The position numbers and the translations under genes are program-made. The notes beneath the pieces were generated by a model. The model was not told the DNA's origin, searched no databases, and saw only the letters and a list, made by a program, of their open reading frames with translations. DNA of 64,000 bases from Aliiglaciecola sp. LCG003 (GTDB lineage: Bacteria > Pseudomonadota > Gammaproteobacteria > Enterobacterales > Alteromonadaceae): contig NZ_CP128185.1 in NCBI RefSeq assembly GCF_030316135.1, positions 248,001-312,000 of the forward strand, in the 5' to 3' direction. Below are positions 8,407 through 18,738 of this stretch, piece by piece; positions within the stretch are counted from its first letter, which is position 1, and each line of letters opens with the position of its first letter.

Positions 8407-9495
8407 CTATGAAAATGAACGTGAGAAAGGGGAAGTTAGCTTAACAAGCCCTTGGGTCACATCATCCGGGAAATGAGTTTGGCTCCATAGCTGGTCGCAT
8501 AGTTCTTTAGTATCTTCCCAGCTCTCATCAAGCAACCAATCAATGAATATATCAGGGTTATTGGGATAACGAATAGGCTGTGGAGATGGTTGTGTTAGCC
8601 AGGTATCCACTATTTTAGGATCCAGTGTTGGCATACTCAGACACCGTTGCATGCGCTCCAGCGTGAGTACATTAGAGCTCTGCTCATATTGATTTTGCAG
8701 GGGTTTTATCAGGATCTTTTTTCCTAATTGAAGGCATTCACTGGCAAGCTCAAATCCGCCGTTGGCAATGACCCCGCAACAACGAAATAAAGACTGTTGA
8801 AAAGCTGCTTTTGATAAAGCTTTCCATTGGATATTTGCGTTACGACGAGCTTGCTTTATCTCTGGGTGATAACACTCAAAACTCAATTGCGGAAATTGCG
8901 CGAATAGTTGTTGGATGTCATTGATATTCTCAAAGGGTAAGTACACCAAAATTTTCTCTTCTGCTATAGCGGCATCGACTGTTTCTTCGATAAACGGTGG
9001 CATGATTGGAAAACCAAAGTGATACCAATGTACCCCAAGGTGGATATCACAAGGGGCGAATAGCCGCGTAAGAATTCTATCCGTCAAGGTTTGTCCTTGT
9101 TTTGGAATTTTATGCTTAAAAGCCGCTTGATGACTCACAGAAATAGATGCCAGATCACTGATTTTAGCAGCCCATGCGGTCACGGGGTCAAAGTCATTAA
9201 GCAATACATCATAGTGGCATAAATCCAAACTGCGGACGTCTTTGACCAGTTGCTTCAGCTTAGCCTGTTGCAGGGTTTTCCATCGATTCACGCAGCCATT
9301 TTCGGTTACGAATGTTAACCCGGATAACGCTCGGTAATTGCCAAAGACTTGCATATCAAAATAATCTTCAGGGGCCCGTCCACTAAAAATGAAATCGACC
9401 TCTATTTCTTCTCTTTTGGCCATTGCTTTTGCCATGACCCTTGCTCTGGCAATATGGCCGTTACCGGTTCCTTGCACACCGTAAAGTATTTTCAT
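8407..9495 (-). CDS. MJ1255/VC2487-family glycosyltransferase-like protein
   Basis: The 362-aa protein begins MKILYGVQGTGNGH, the hallmark of the MJ1255/VC2487 family. This family has a GT-B fold similar to MurG and UDP-glucuronosyl transferases. The later segment ANGGFELASECLQLGKK resembles the nucleotide-sugar binding C-terminal domain. The acceptor and donor are unknown. The ATG at 9495 gives the conserved start; an upstream GTG at 9504 would add three residues. It follows the PAP2 phosphatase with a 9-base gap, a pairing also seen in Vibrio, which suggests a joint role in envelope glycolipid metabolism. Confidence 0.8.
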   Translation of the reverse strand: MKILYGVQGTGNGHIARARVMAKAMAKREEIEVDFIFSGRAPEDYFDMQVFGNYRALSGLTFVTENGCVNRWKTLQQAKLKQLVKDVRSLDLCHYDVLLNDFDPVTAWAAKISDLASISVSHQAAFKHKIPKQGQTLTDRILTRLFAPCDIHLGVHWYHFGFPIMPPFIEETVDAAIAEEKILVYLPFENINDIQQLFAQFPQLSFECYHPEIKQARRNANIQWKALSKAAFQQSLFRCCGVIANGGFELASECLQLGKKILIKPLQNQYEQSSNVLTLERMQRCLSMPTLDPKIVDTWLTQPSPQPIRYPNNPDIFIDWLLDESWEDTKELCDQLWSQTHFPDDVTQGLVKLTSPFSRSFS

Positions 9496-9504
9496 AACGC
9501 TCAC

Positions 9505-10017
9505 TTATAGTAAAATATACAAACTTAGCGTTGAAATGCTCAATCCTAATATAGCCCCGGCTACAATATCGCTAGGGTAATGCACACCTAACATAACGCG
9601 AGAAAGTCCAATCAATCCAGCCCAGATATACACCAGCAGGGTACAACTGGGGTAAAAATTCGCCACTAAGGCGGCCATTAAAAATGCTGCTGCGGTATGA
9701 CCGGATGGCAAGCTAAATTTATCAGATGGGATAATGTGTGAACGAAAGTTATACAAAAAGTTACAAGGGCGCTGACGTTTGAAGGACTTCTTTAGCACTA
9801 TGTAAATTGGTAGCTCTAGGCTATAGGCAAGCATTGCTGTATATAGGAAAATGGTTCCATCTTGAGGTTCGAAGGCCCATAACGTTAGCCCGATGAGTAA
9901 GTAAATATGCCCATCACCGCTTTTAGAAATGGTTTTAATTAACCAACAGCCTCGTCTGGAGGTGAGACTAAATACAATGTGGAATAGTCTCGTATCTGCT
10001 CGGTCAAAAACGTTCAT
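9505..10017 (-). CDS. PAP2-family membrane phosphatase
   Basis: Integral membrane lipid or isoprenoid phosphatase. The three PAP2 motifs are present: KKSFKRQRP, PSGHT and SRVMLGVHYPSD, carrying the two catalytic histidines and the aspartate. About five hydrophobic segments are visible. The start is uncertain: ATG at 10017 has a weak AGAGAT ribosome site, ATG at 10044 adds nine residues, and a TTG at 10053 is less likely. It is probably cotranscribed with the downstream glycosyltransferase-like gene. Substrates could be undecaprenyl pyrophosphate or phosphatidylglycerophosphate. Confidence 0.82.
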   Translation of the reverse strand: MNVFDRADTRLFHIVFSLTSRRGCWLIKTISKSGDGHIYLLIGLTLWAFEPQDGTIFLYTAMLAYSLELPIYIVLKKSFKRQRPCNFLYNFRSHIIPSDKFSLPSGHTAAAFLMAALVANFYPSCTLLVYIWAGLIGLSRVMLGVHYPSDIVAGAILGLSISTLSLYILL

Positions 10018-10247
10018 GGAGTTATCTCTGCTTTTTGCTCTCATCACATACAAAGGTTAGCGGGAAGGTATGAACAATTGTTGACAAAATGACGAACTCT
10101 TTGTGACAACAACACAATAGTTTTATGACAGTCGATGCAGGGTTGATAACTGAATGGAATACAAGGGACAGTTGTAACACTAATCCTATTTACAAAAGAC
10201 TTGCTAAGCACTAATCTTAAAATTCACTCAACAGCCTTAGGTATTTT

Positions 10248-10733
10248 ATGGAATATAACACGTCTGAATTGTGCGATTTATTCGCTGACAATGTGGATGT
10301 CGTTGATCCGATGTTCATCAATTATGGTGGAAGACTTTCTTATGGAGGGGAGATCACAACGATAAAGTGCCATGAAGATAAAGGTCTGATTGATAAAGTC
10401 TTATCCCAATCAGGAAAAGGTAAAGTGTTACTCATTGATGGGGGAGGCTCAACGCGGCGGGCATTAATTGATGTGAATACCGCTCAAATTGCTATCGAAC
10501 ATGATTGGGAAGGCATTGTTTGCTACGGTAGTGTCCGTGAAATTGACCAATTGGAAGAATTAGATATTGGAATTCATGCGATTGCTTCAATACCTGTGAA
10601 TGCAGCATTTGAGGAAGTGGGAGAGGTTGATATTGCGGTCAACTTTGGCGGTGCCACCTTCTTGCCAGAAGATCATATTTACGCAGACAGTACAGGCATT
10701 ATATTGTCACCTGAGCCTTTGGATATCGAATAG
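10248..10733 (+). CDS. rraA: Ribonuclease E activity regulator RraA
   Basis: RraA forms a ring-shaped trimer that binds RNase E and inhibits its cleavage of RNA. The 161-aa protein has the length of E. coli RraA and the same opening ([10 protein letters not shown]), the core [13 protein letters not shown] and the ending [13 protein letters not shown]. It is monocistronic, followed by a hairpin and then the convergent nuclease gene. Confidence 0.96.
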   Translation: MEYNTSELCDLFADNVDVVDPMFINYGGRLSYGGEITTIKCHEDKGLIDKVLSQSGKGKVLLIDGGGSTRRALIDVNTAQIAIEHDWEGIVCYGSVREIDQLEELDIGIHAIASIPVNAAFEEVGEVDIAVNFGGATFLPEDHIYADSTGIILSPEPLDIE

Positions 10734-10783
10734 CTTAACTAAGCATCTCACCATGCATAATGCCTGCTAGTCACGCAGCCTTC

Positions 10784-10815
10784 GCTCACCGATACCCTCA
10801 ACGGTAAAGGTGAGC
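10784..10815. terminator. Hairpin between convergent rraA and nuclease genes
   Basis: GCTCACC at 10784-10790 pairs with GGTGAGC at 10809-10815; inside, TACC pairs with GGTA across a small internal loop. There is no clear U-tract on either side, so termination is plausible but not certain. Confidence 0.45.
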
Positions 10816-10828
10816 AGACTAAACTTAG

Positions 10829-11638
10829 TTAAAGGGCTTGGTTTAGGTAAGCCGCAATTCGCACACCAGCCATTTGCAGTCTTCGTTTTACCTGGGGTAA
10901 ATGCTCGTATTGGTAGCTCCAAGAGAGTTTATCGCCTTCAGGATAGATGCTGCTACGCAATATGGCACTTTCAGTCATCCAGACTTTGGGATCCGTGATG
11001 CGCCATTGCTTTGCCTGTTCTGGCGTGATCTTTTGACTTAACCACTTGGTCCATTCGGTATAGGACAATTGTTGTTTATCGATCAAACCGCTATCCCATA
11101 CTCTGTGTAAATTGCTGTCCTCCCAAAAGAACACCAATTTTACATCATTGCCCCCTTTATCCGTGCCATTGCCAACATGAAGGGGTTGATGTAAATCACC
11201 AATAATATGCACAATGAAATGTAGTGCTAGACGTTTCTCATCGGCGCTGGCCTGCGGACTTTTTAAGGTTTGTGTGAACGCTTGCAGCGCAGTGTATGCA
11301 TCGCCTTGAGGTGGAGCATGCTTGTCAACTAAATAGCTAGTGCCCTCAGGGATGCTGACGTAGTGCCAAGGCGGAGAGGTTTTCTGCCAAAAAGGGGCTG
11401 GGTCGGAACGCATTTCGTCAGCATGAGTGGAAATTTCAGCCAAAGATTTGTCAGGATAAAGCGCAGCGATTTTAGCCTTGGCGTCAGCTGAAAGGTATTG
11501 TTCAGCAATCTCGCCGGTAACTCGGTGTCCAATTTGGCCCCAAGCCAATGCCTCAGAGCCATAGGTCAGTAGTACTGTTGCGGCAAGTAGGGGCTTTAAG
11601 CTGCGCAGGGTAGAACTTATTTTACTGTTCAAAAACAT
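10829..11638 (-). CDS. S1/P1-type nuclease, secreted
   Basis: Zinc-dependent, single-strand-preferring nuclease of the S1/P1 family, here exported. The 269-aa precursor has an N-terminal signal peptide ending SEALA before WGQIGH. Cleavage there exposes the mature Trp whose amino group binds zinc in this family. Other ligands are seen in GQIGHR, STHADEMR, HFIVHIIGDLHQPLHVGN and NLHRVWDSG. The length fits the bacterial family. It probably scavenges phosphate or nucleosides from external nucleic acids. It is followed by the rraA convergent hairpin and preceded by ubiX. Confidence 0.92.
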   Translation of the reverse strand: MFLNSKISSTLRSLKPLLAATVLLTYGSEALAWGQIGHRVTGEIAEQYLSADAKAKIAALYPDKSLAEISTHADEMRSDPAPFWQKTSPPWHYVSIPEGTSYLVDKHAPPQGDAYTALQAFTQTLKSPQASADEKRLALHFIVHIIGDLHQPLHVGNGTDKGGNDVKLVFFWEDSNLHRVWDSGLIDKQQLSYTEWTKWLSQKITPEQAKQWRITDPKVWMTESAILRSSIYPEGDKLSWSYQYEHLPQVKRRLQMAGVRIAAYLNQAL

Positions 11639-11672
11639 AGTATTAATCTCTAAAAATAGAAGTGTGAATGTG

Positions 11673-12287
11673 TTATTTTTGATAGCCCCAACGAGGCATT
11701 ATTTTCTGATCAATATTTAAGTGGTCGAGTATACGTGCCACCACAAAATCGACTAAATCTTGGATTTGCTGTGGGTTATGATAAAAACCAGGGGCAGCAG
11801 GCATAATAGTGACACCTAGTTGTGACAATTTGAGCATGTTTTCTAAATGTATTGTCGATAGCGGCATCTCCCTTGGTACTACTATTAACTGCCCACGTTC
11901 CTTAATAACCACATCGGCGCCCCGTTCAATCAAATTATCACTTTTACCTGTAGCGATAGCCGACAAGGTGCCAGTAGAACAGGGGCATATAACCATTTGT
12001 TTGGGTGCTGCCGAGCCTGATGCAACAGGAGAAAACCATTCATCCTTGCCAAATACTTTGACTTGTTCTGTTTTGGCTGCATATTTTTCAATAAAAAAAT
12101 CGGCGCAGGCTTGTGGATGGGAGGGCAGTTTTAAGTTTTCTTCGGTAGCAAAGACGACTTTAGCCGCCGAAGAAATCAGCACATAGACTTGATAATTAGC
12201 TGCCAGCAAACACTCCAAGAGGCGCAGTCCATAGGGCGCGCCAGATGCACCAGTAAAGGCTAAGGTTATTTTTTGCTCAAAACTCAT
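11673..12287 (-). CDS. ubiX: Flavin prenyltransferase UbiX
   Basis: Prenylates FMN with dimethylallyl phosphate to make the cofactor of UbiD decarboxylase in ubiquinone synthesis. The 204-aa protein has the flavin-binding opening [14 protein letters not shown], the [14 protein letters not shown] loop and the C-terminal [14 protein letters not shown] segment. Its start overlaps the mpl 3' end by 11 bases, so the genes are coupled; the mpl-ubiX pairing is common in gammaproteobacteria. Confidence 0.94.
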   Translation of the reverse strand: MSFEQKITLAFTGASGAPYGLRLLECLLAANYQVYVLISSAAKVVFATEENLKLPSHPQACADFFIEKYAAKTEQVKVFGKDEWFSPVASGSAAPKQMVICPCSTGTLSAIATGKSDNLIERGADVVIKERGQLIVVPREMPLSTIHLENMLKLSQLGVTIMPAAPGFYHNPQQIQDLVDFVVARILDHLNIDQKIMPRWGYQK

Positions 12288-13632
12288 GATCAGCTAACCG
12301 CTCCAATATTTTGTTATGTATTCCGCCAAATCCGCCATTACTCATTATAAGTAAATGATCTTCGGGCTGAATTATTGTCATAATCATCTCCACCAAACTA
12401 TCAATGTCGGCATAGATGTGAGTGGGTACGTTACTTTGTTGGCAAAGTTCATTCATCGACCAGTTGAGATTATCAGGTTGGAATAACATTACCTCATCGG
12501 CCTTGGCCCAAGATTGAGACAAACTATGCTGATGGACCCCCATCTTCATTGTTGCTGAGCGTGGCTCAAGTATAGCAATGATCCTTTGCTTGCCCACTTT
12601 GTGGCGCAAACCTTCTATAGTGGTAGCAATCGCAGTTGGGTGGTGGGCAAAGTCATCATAAACGCTTACATCCTTAATAACACCACGCAGCTCCATGCGT
12701 CGTTTGGCATTCACAAATGTGCTCAAAGCCTCGATCGCAAGCTCAGGTTTGATACCTGTATGGCGAGCCGCCGCAATAGCCATCAACGCATTATTAACGT
12801 TGTGTTGGCCGATAAGATTCCATTCGACCCGTCCGCACTTTTTACCTTCAAACAGCACGTCGAATTCGCTACCGTCTGGGGTTTGGTTGCTACTTAACCA
12901 TTCTTTGCCCAGGTATTGAGTGTCGCTCCAACAGCCCATCTTTAACATATCTTGCACGTTCTGGTCATTTTCAGGAGATAAAACTAACCCCGTGCTGGGG
13001 ACGATTCGTATTAAGTGATGAAATTGTTTTTGGATTGCATCAAGGTCGGCAAAGATATCAGCGTGGTCAAACTCTAGATTATTGATAACTAAGGTTCGAG
13101 GGCAATAGTGTACAAACTTAGAACGTTTGTCGAAGAAGGCGCAGTCATATTCATCGGCTTCTATTACGAAAAACGGGGCTTCACCTAATCTGGCAGACAA
13201 GCCGAAATTCTCGGGGATGCCACCAATTAGAAAACCCGGCTTAAAACCAGCGAATTCTAATATCCAGGCAATCATACTAGAAGTGGACGTTTTACCATGA
13301 GTACCGGATGCAGCGATGACCCAACGATGTTTTAACACGTTTTCAGACAACCACTGTGGACCGCTGATGTAGTTGAGGTTGCGGTCCAGAATATATTCGA
13401 CACAGGGGTTGCCTCGTGACATAGCATTGCCAATGATCACAATATCAGGTTCTGGATCAAGCTGTGCAGGGTCAAATCCCTGAGTTAATTCTATACCAAG
13501 CGCTTCAAGTTGTTCGCTCATCGGTGGATAAACATTGGCATCAGAGCCAGTCACTTTATGGCCCATGGACTTGGCTATAGCAGCAATACCACCCATAAAG
13601 GTGCCGCAAATACCTAAAATATGAATATGCAT
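12277..13632 (-). CDS. mpl: Murein peptide ligase Mpl
   Basis: Ligates recycled L-Ala-gamma-D-Glu-meso-DAP tripeptide to UDP-MurNAc in peptidoglycan recycling. The 451-aa protein has the MurC-like N-terminal domain ([14 protein letters not shown]), the ATP loop [27 protein letters not shown] and a C-terminal Mur ligase domain. The start MHIHIL at 13632 is preferred; an upstream TTG at 13647 would add five unconserved residues. Confidence 0.95.
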   Translation of the reverse strand: MHIHILGICGTFMGGIAAIAKSMGHKVTGSDANVYPPMSEQLEALGIELTQGFDPAQLDPEPDIVIIGNAMSRGNPCVEYILDRNLNYISGPQWLSENVLKHRWVIAASGTHGKTSTSSMIAWILEFAGFKPGFLIGGIPENFGLSARLGEAPFFVIEADEYDCAFFDKRSKFVHYCPRTLVINNLEFDHADIFADLDAIQKQFHHLIRIVPSTGLVLSPENDQNVQDMLKMGCWSDTQYLGKEWLSSNQTPDGSEFDVLFEGKKCGRVEWNLIGQHNVNNALMAIAAARHTGIKPELAIEALSTFVNAKRRMELRGVIKDVSVYDDFAHHPTAIATTIEGLRHKVGKQRIIAILEPRSATMKMGVHQHSLSQSWAKADEVMLFQPDNLNWSMNELCQQSNVPTHIYADIDSLVEMIMTIIQPEDHLLIMSNGGFGGIHNKILERLADHEF

Positions 13633-13832
13633 AACATCGATTATCAATAAAAAACTTGCGCTAGAGTATCAGACAATTTAACCCCGTTAAAATACAACTC
13701 TATTTAATCTGTTTGTTTTAGCTGAGATTTTTGTACAACAAAGGTACAATATCGTCAGACTTACTAAGAGCAACAATAAAAGTCAGCTAAACAGGCTACC
13801 CTTACACACTACTAAAATAGGTTTTCATTAGA

Positions 13833-14801
13833 ATGAAACGACTCAATTCACAGTTGCAAGAAGATGGGGCTCCAATGGAGCTGATTTTGTTAATTCGCAC
13901 GTTGTTAGCTGGTTGCAAAGAAATATCTTTCCGGGTTAGCCAAGGGGCATTAGCCGGCGTATTAGGTTCACTTTTGAGTGAAAACGTACAAGGAGAAACG
14001 CAAAAGAAGTTAGACGTGATTTCTAATCAAATCCTCAAAGATATTCTGAAAGAATCAGGTTACGTTAAAGCGATTTCCTCCGAAGAAGAAGACGATGTTG
14101 TAGGTTGTCACCCTGATGGTAAATACCTAGTTAGTTTCGATCCCCTTGACGGCTCTTCGAATACAGATATTAATAGTTTAATAGGCACCATATTTTCCAT
14201 TACTCATGCTCCACAATGGATGCAGCCAGACGATCCTTCAGCTTTTCTGCAGCCGGGTACGCAAATCGTGGCGGCAGGTTATGTTCTTTACGGTCCATCA
14301 ACAATGCTAGCCATGACCACAGGTAGAGGTACACATCTATATACCTTGGATAAAACCCATGGTGGATTCTTGGTTACTGAAGCAAACATTAGTATTCCAG
14401 AGCACACTAAAGAGTTCGCCATTAATAGTTCTAACCAACGACATTGGGAAGAGCCGATGCAAAGTTACGTTACTGATTTATTGCTTGGCGATGAAGGGCC
14501 TCGTGGCAAGAACTTCAATATGCGCTGGGTCGGAGCTATGGTTGGTGATATTCATCGAGTACTTTCACGTGGCGGTATATTTGCTTATCCATTTGATAAA
14601 CGTAACCCCAAGATTCCAGGCAAGTTGCGTTTATTATATGAAGCCAATCCAATGTCATTTTTAATTGAACAAGCAGGCGGTTCAGCCAGCACAGGTGAAG
14701 GACGGATATTAGAGGTGATGCCCAGTGAAATCCATCAGCGCATTCCGGTAATTATGGGTTCCAAGGAAGAAGTTGAAGCCTGTCTGGGATACTACAAGTA
14801 A
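13833..14801 (+). CDS. fbp: Class I fructose-1,6-bisphosphatase
   Basis: Dephosphorylates fructose-1,6-bisphosphate in gluconeogenesis. The 322-aa protein has the metal-binding motifs SEEEDDVV and [11 protein letters not shown], the substrate loop [15 protein letters not shown] and [20 protein letters not shown]. It stands alone, divergent from mpl, and ends at a strong hairpin. Such an enzyme is needed for growth on the C3 products of the rhamnose pathway encoded later in the window. Confidence 0.96.
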   Translation: MKRLNSQLQEDGAPMELILLIRTLLAGCKEISFRVSQGALAGVLGSLLSENVQGETQKKLDVISNQILKDILKESGYVKAISSEEEDDVVGCHPDGKYLVSFDPLDGSSNTDINSLIGTIFSITHAPQWMQPDDPSAFLQPGTQIVAAGYVLYGPSTMLAMTTGRGTHLYTLDKTHGGFLVTEANISIPEHTKEFAINSSNQRHWEEPMQSYVTDLLLGDEGPRGKNFNMRWVGAMVGDIHRVLSRGGIFAYPFDKRNPKIPGKLRLLYEANPMSFLIEQAGGSASTGEGRILEVMPSEIHQRIPVIMGSKEEVEACLGYYK

Positions 14802-14810
14802 ACACCTTAA

Positions 14811-14836
14811 TTAGCGGGGCTCTCGCCCCGCTAATG
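14811..14836 (+). terminator. Hairpin terminator after fbp
   Basis: Perfect 11-bp GC-rich stem (ATTAGCGGGGC, loop TCTC, GCCCCGCTAAT) ten bases after the fbp stop; the following U-tract is short. Confidence 0.7.
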
Positions 14837-15059
14837 CTTTAGGTTATAGCCCGAATTTAAAACCACGCAAATCATACATTTGCACTGTGTAAATCTTACC
14901 TTCACACTCTGTCTCATCGCCAAGTATCTTTATAAATATTTATATTAATCAATGGATTGATTGTCATCTATGCATATGGCATGAAGTTCGCTTACTTTAT
15001 CTACTCAAGCTTAATTCAGGTCATTCCGAGTTTAGCTAAATAAAATGAAGGAGCGAAGC

Positions 15060-15608
15060 ATGAATAGCAAACCAGTAGCAGGCAGTAAATTCCCCCCTAT
15101 TTTGGTGAAAACCTTAGAAGACACTGAAACCCTATTAGTCGACGTTGTATATGATCCGAGTGAACAAAGCAGCAAAAAAGGAAACTGGACTATGGTGGTC
15201 TTTTACCGCGGTCAACATTGCCCAATTTGCCGAAACTTTTTAAACGCCCTTGATTCGCTGGCAGGCGGTTTTCAAGGAATTAATGTTGATATAGTGGCGG
15301 TGTCCGGAGATTCGAAGCAGCAGTTGGAAAAAAATATAGAAGATGATTTAGACGTATCATTTCCCATTTATCACAGCTTGCAGTTAGCAGAGATGAAGAA
15401 CCTGGGCTTGTATATTTCTGAGCCTGTTTCTGACAGTGAAACAGATCATCTGTTTAATGAACCCGCACTGTTTGTATTGAATGAGCGCAATGAAATTCAA
15501 CTGGTGGATATTGCAAGCGGGCCCTTCTCACGTCCAAATTTAGACCAATTGTTGCAAGGCTTAACCTACGCACGTGAAAATGATTATCCTATTAGAGGGA
15601 CTTATTAA
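15060..15608 (+). CDS. AhpC/TSA-family peroxiredoxin-like protein
   Basis: Thioredoxin-fold protein of the AhpC/TSA redoxin group, 182 aa. The active-site region reads FYRGQHCPICRNF, so two cysteines in a CxxC arrangement replace the usual PxxxTxxC of typical peroxiredoxins. This is common in a subgroup annotated as peroxiredoxin-like. Peroxide reduction or thiol exchange is plausible but untested. AGGAG lies six bases before the ATG at 15060, which is preferred over an upstream ATG at 15045. It is a single gene, followed by a bidirectional terminator. Confidence 0.8.
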   Translation: MNSKPVAGSKFPPILVKTLEDTETLLVDVVYDPSEQSSKKGNWTMVVFYRGQHCPICRNFLNALDSLAGGFQGINVDIVAVSGDSKQQLEKNIEDDLDVSFPIYHSLQLAEMKNLGLYISEPVSDSETDHLFNEPALFVLNERNEIQLVDIASGPFSRPNLDQLLQGLTYARENDYPIRGTY

Positions 15609-15646
15609 GGTACTCAGTTTAGTGAGCAAAGCTTTACGAAATAAAA

Positions 15647-15676
15647 AAAACCGCTTAATGATATTTAAGCGGTTTT
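15647..15676. terminator. Bidirectional terminator between peroxiredoxin-like gene and hppA
   Basis: A 12-bp perfect stem (AAAACCGCTTAA / TTAAGCGGTTTT) with a 6-base loop. Read on the minus strand it is followed by a run of eight T, so it should end hppA transcripts; on the plus strand TTTT-A-C-TTTT follows. Confidence 0.85.
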
Positions 15677-15693
15677 ACTTTTATACTTTCTAG

Positions 15694-17697
15694 TTAGTAA
15701 GTACTTAGTAATGGAGCTATCACCAAGCTAACGATGGCCATTACATTAATTAGGATATTCATTGCTGGACCTGAGGTGTCTTTAAACGGATCACCAACAG
15801 TGTCGCCAACGACAACTGCTGCATGAACGGCAGATCCTTTACCACCGTGATTGCCTTTTTCAACATACTTCTTGGCATTGTCCCAAGCGCCACCGGCGTT
15901 GGCCATCATAAGCGCCAACAATACACATCCTAGCAAAGCCCCGCCTAACATACCGCCAAGTGCGTGAGCACCCAAGCCAAAACCAACAATCGGTGGCACG
16001 GCCACGGCTATTACCCCAGGAAGAATCATCTTCTTCAAGGCTGCTGAGGTTGCTATATCGATACAACGACCAGTATCAGGGTCGGCTTCACCTTCCATGA
16101 GACCTTTTATTTCGCGGAATTGACGACGGATTTCTTGGATCATTTCAAAGGCAGCATCGCCTACTGCGGTCATAGTGATAGATGCAATCAAGAAGGGTAA
16201 AAGACCGCCGATAAACAACCCAATCAATACCATTGGATCCCCAAGATGGAGGGTGAAATTGTCAAACTTCAAAGACAGGGTTTCTACGAATGCTGCAATA
16301 ATTGCTAGGGCTGCCAAAGCCGCCGCACCGATAGCAAACCCCTTACCTATAGCTGCTGTAGTATTGCCCAATTCGTCAAGAGAGTCGGTTATCTCACGAG
16401 TCTCCTTACCAAGGCCACCCATTTCTGCTATGCCACCTGCGTTATCAGCGACCGGCCCATAAGCATCAATTGCCATGGTAATACCAACAGTAGCTAACAT
16501 GCCTACCGCTGCAATACCTACACCATATAAACCGGACAATTGTGTGGATACATAGATAATTGCACAAATGGTCAATACTGGGATCACTACGGATTGCATG
16601 CCAACAGACAAGCCTGTGATCATTACCGTTGCTGGGCCAGTCTCACCTGACTTAGCAATTTTACGTACCGGGGTAGAAGCTGTGTAATATTCAGTCACCA
16701 AACCAATTATTATGCCGCCAACTGCTCCGGATAATACCGACCACCACACGTGACTGTTTATGCCGAGATATTGAATAACAAAGAAAGCAGCCAAAATGAA
16801 GATAGCCGCTGCCCCCATAGTTCCGGCTCGAAGTGCCACTTCGGGTTTTGAAGCGGACATCATTTTCACCAAAAAGATGCCAGCGATGGAACACAGCAAT
16901 CCCGTTGAAGCCAACGCTAAAGGTAAGAACATTAACGCCTCTTTACTGCCTAAAATACTGACTGCCATGGTTGAAGCAATGGCGATAGTGGCTATCATTG
17001 AACCGCAATAAGATTCAAAAATATCCGAGCCCATGCCAGCCACATCGCCCACGTTATCTCCCACATTGTCTGCGATCACCCCAGGATTGCGAGGATCATC
17101 CTCTGGAATACCCGCCTCTATTTTACCGACTAAATCGGCTCCAACATCGGCGCTTTTGGTAAAAATACCACCGCCAACACGGGAAAATAATGCGACTATG
17201 GATGCGCCCATCCCAAACCCATGAATCGCGTGAGCGGTCTCAGGGTCACCACCAAAAAACCAATATAAACTGCCTAATCCAAGCAATCCCATTGAAGCAA
17301 CACATAAACCCATGATCGAGCCGCCAAGGAAGGCCACAGAAAGTGCTTCCGCGGCGCCTTTATCATGGGCAGCTTGAGTGGTACGAACATTCGCTTGAGT
17401 AGCGGTAAACATGCCAATATAGCCTGCTAATGCAGAACACGCAGCTCCAGCAACAAATGCGATTGTGGTATTAGTTCCCAACGAAAAGTACAGTGCGACG
17501 GCAACTACTAGGGCAAATATAAACAACATTTTATATTCACGATGCATAAAGACCAATGCCCCGTCATGGATCATGGCGGCGATTTTGGCGATAGCCGGAT
17601 TGGTTACGGGATATTTTTTAACGATAAAGTAAATGATTAGAGCAAAAACTAAGCCTAGTACGCCTAGCGCTGGTGGAATGTAAAATAATTCGGTCAT
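15694..17697 (-). CDS. hppA: Membrane-bound ion-pumping pyrophosphatase, K+-dependent type
   Basis: Integral membrane PPase that couples hydrolysis of pyrophosphate to export of H+ and/or Na+. The 667-aa protein has about 16 membrane segments and the signature [19 protein letters not shown] with the Asp-rich hydrolytic site. A second acidic site lies near [15 protein letters not shown]. The segment [10 protein letters not shown] carries Ala where K+-independent enzymes have Lys, so a K+-dependent enzyme is expected. H+ versus Na+ specificity cannot be settled by eye. It is divergent from the soluble pyrophosphatase ppa. Confidence 0.94.
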   Translation of the reverse strand: MTELFYIPPALGVLGLVFALIIYFIVKKYPVTNPAIAKIAAMIHDGALVFMHREYKMLFIFALVVAVALYFSLGTNTTIAFVAGAACSALAGYIGMFTATQANVRTTQAAHDKGAAEALSVAFLGGSIMGLCVASMGLLGLGSLYWFFGGDPETAHAIHGFGMGASIVALFSRVGGGIFTKSADVGADLVGKIEAGIPEDDPRNPGVIADNVGDNVGDVAGMGSDIFESYCGSMIATIAIASTMAVSILGSKEALMFLPLALASTGLLCSIAGIFLVKMMSASKPEVALRAGTMGAAAIFILAAFFVIQYLGINSHVWWSVLSGAVGGIIIGLVTEYYTASTPVRKIAKSGETGPATVMITGLSVGMQSVVIPVLTICAIIYVSTQLSGLYGVGIAAVGMLATVGITMAIDAYGPVADNAGGIAEMGGLGKETREITDSLDELGNTTAAIGKGFAIGAAALAALAIIAAFVETLSLKFDNFTLHLGDPMVLIGLFIGGLLPFLIASITMTAVGDAAFEMIQEIRRQFREIKGLMEGEADPDTGRCIDIATSAALKKMILPGVIAVAVPPIVGFGLGAHALGGMLGGALLGCVLLALMMANAGGAWDNAKKYVEKGNHGGKGSAVHAAVVVGDTVGDPFKDTSGPAMNILINVMAIVSLVIAPLLSTY

Positions 17698-18036
17698 AAT
17701 GTCTCCAAATAGAGTTGCTATGACACAAAGAGCGACGACTTTCGGACCTTTTTTATCAATTTTTTTCGGCCTGAAACACGCTTTGCGATGTTTTTGTTAT
17801 GTATCTTAACTTTCATAGTGCTGTGTTAGGAAAGTGATACTTCATTGTTTTGTTAACATATTCTTCACATCTAGCGACGACTATAGCGAGCTTCGGCATA
17901 ATATTTCAAGCTTTTGCTGATTAATTCGACATATTGTTGAAAAACACCACCATCTTGTTGATGTAACGATTTCATATTGACCACGAAGCCTTTATAATTC
18001 TACTCATTCCGTAAAATCTAAACGATAGGTATCACT
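17698..18036. promoter_or_regulatory. Divergent promoter region hppA / ppa
   Basis: A 339-base interval separating two genes that consume the same substrate, pyrophosphate. A TATAAT hexamer at 17993-17998 lies 39 bases before the ppa start and could be its -10 element; the matching -35 (TTTCAT at 17 bases) is weak. No riboswitch-like structure was recognised. Confidence 0.4.
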
Positions 18037-18585
18037 ATGAGCTTAAACGCCGTTCCCGCAGGTAAGAATTTGCCTGATGAAGTCAATGTTATCATTGAAA
18101 TCCCCGCCCACGCTGATCCAGTTAAGTACGAAGTAGATAAAGATTCTGGCGCAATTTTCGTTGACCGTTTCATGGCAACTTGCATGCACTATCCTACTAA
18201 CTACGGTTATGTGCCGCATACCTTGTCACTTGATGGTGACCCAGTAGATGTGCTTGTAGTGACACCATTTCCGTTGTTAGCCGGCTGCGTAATTCGTTGT
18301 CGTCCGGTTGGCGTGTTGAAAATGACTGACGAATCTGGTGAAGATGCGAAAATATTAGCTGTCCCTGCGGATAAGTTGTCGACTATTTATCGTGGTATCA
18401 CTGAAATTGATCAGATTCCAGAATTGACTAAGAATCAAATCGAGCATTTCTTTGCCCACTATAAAGATCTTGAGCCAAACAAATGGGTCAAAATCGAAGG
18501 CTGGAGCGGTAGTGAAGATGCTAAGAAAGAAATCACTGAAAGCGTAACCCGTTACGAAGAAACAGCAGACAAACCTGCGTTTTAA
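18037..18585 (+). CDS. ppa: Soluble inorganic pyrophosphatase
   Basis: Cytosolic family I PPase hydrolysing pyrophosphate to two phosphates. The 182-aa protein is close to E. coli Ppa (176 aa). The active-site residues align with an offset of one: Glu21, Lys30, Glu32, and Asp66, Asp68 and Asp71 in DGDPVDVLV. It is monocistronic with a strong terminator and divergent from hppA, so the cell has both an energy-conserving and a dissipative pyrophosphatase. Confidence 0.97.
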   Translation: MSLNAVPAGKNLPDEVNVIIEIPAHADPVKYEVDKDSGAIFVDRFMATCMHYPTNYGYVPHTLSLDGDPVDVLVVTPFPLLAGCVIRCRPVGVLKMTDESGEDAKILAVPADKLSTIYRGITEIDQIPELTKNQIEHFFAHYKDLEPNKWVKIEGWSGSEDAKKEITESVTRYEETADKPAF

Positions 18586-18607
18586 ACTGCTTATGCTGAT
18601 GACGATT

Positions 18608-18640
18608 AAGGGTTGACTATAAGTTAGCCCTTTTTTTTTT
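18608..18640 (+). terminator. Rho-independent terminator after ppa
   Basis: AAGGGTTGA pairs with TTAGCCCTT (two G-T pairs) around a 7-base loop, followed by an uninterrupted run of T. Confidence 0.85.
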
Positions 18641-18738
18641 CACCAGAGTAAGTGTAGTATTTGACAAAGACTTTATTTCTGAGAATGTGTTAACACCTAT
18701 CTATCTCTAGCGACATCAAATTAACTAAGGTCCGATCA

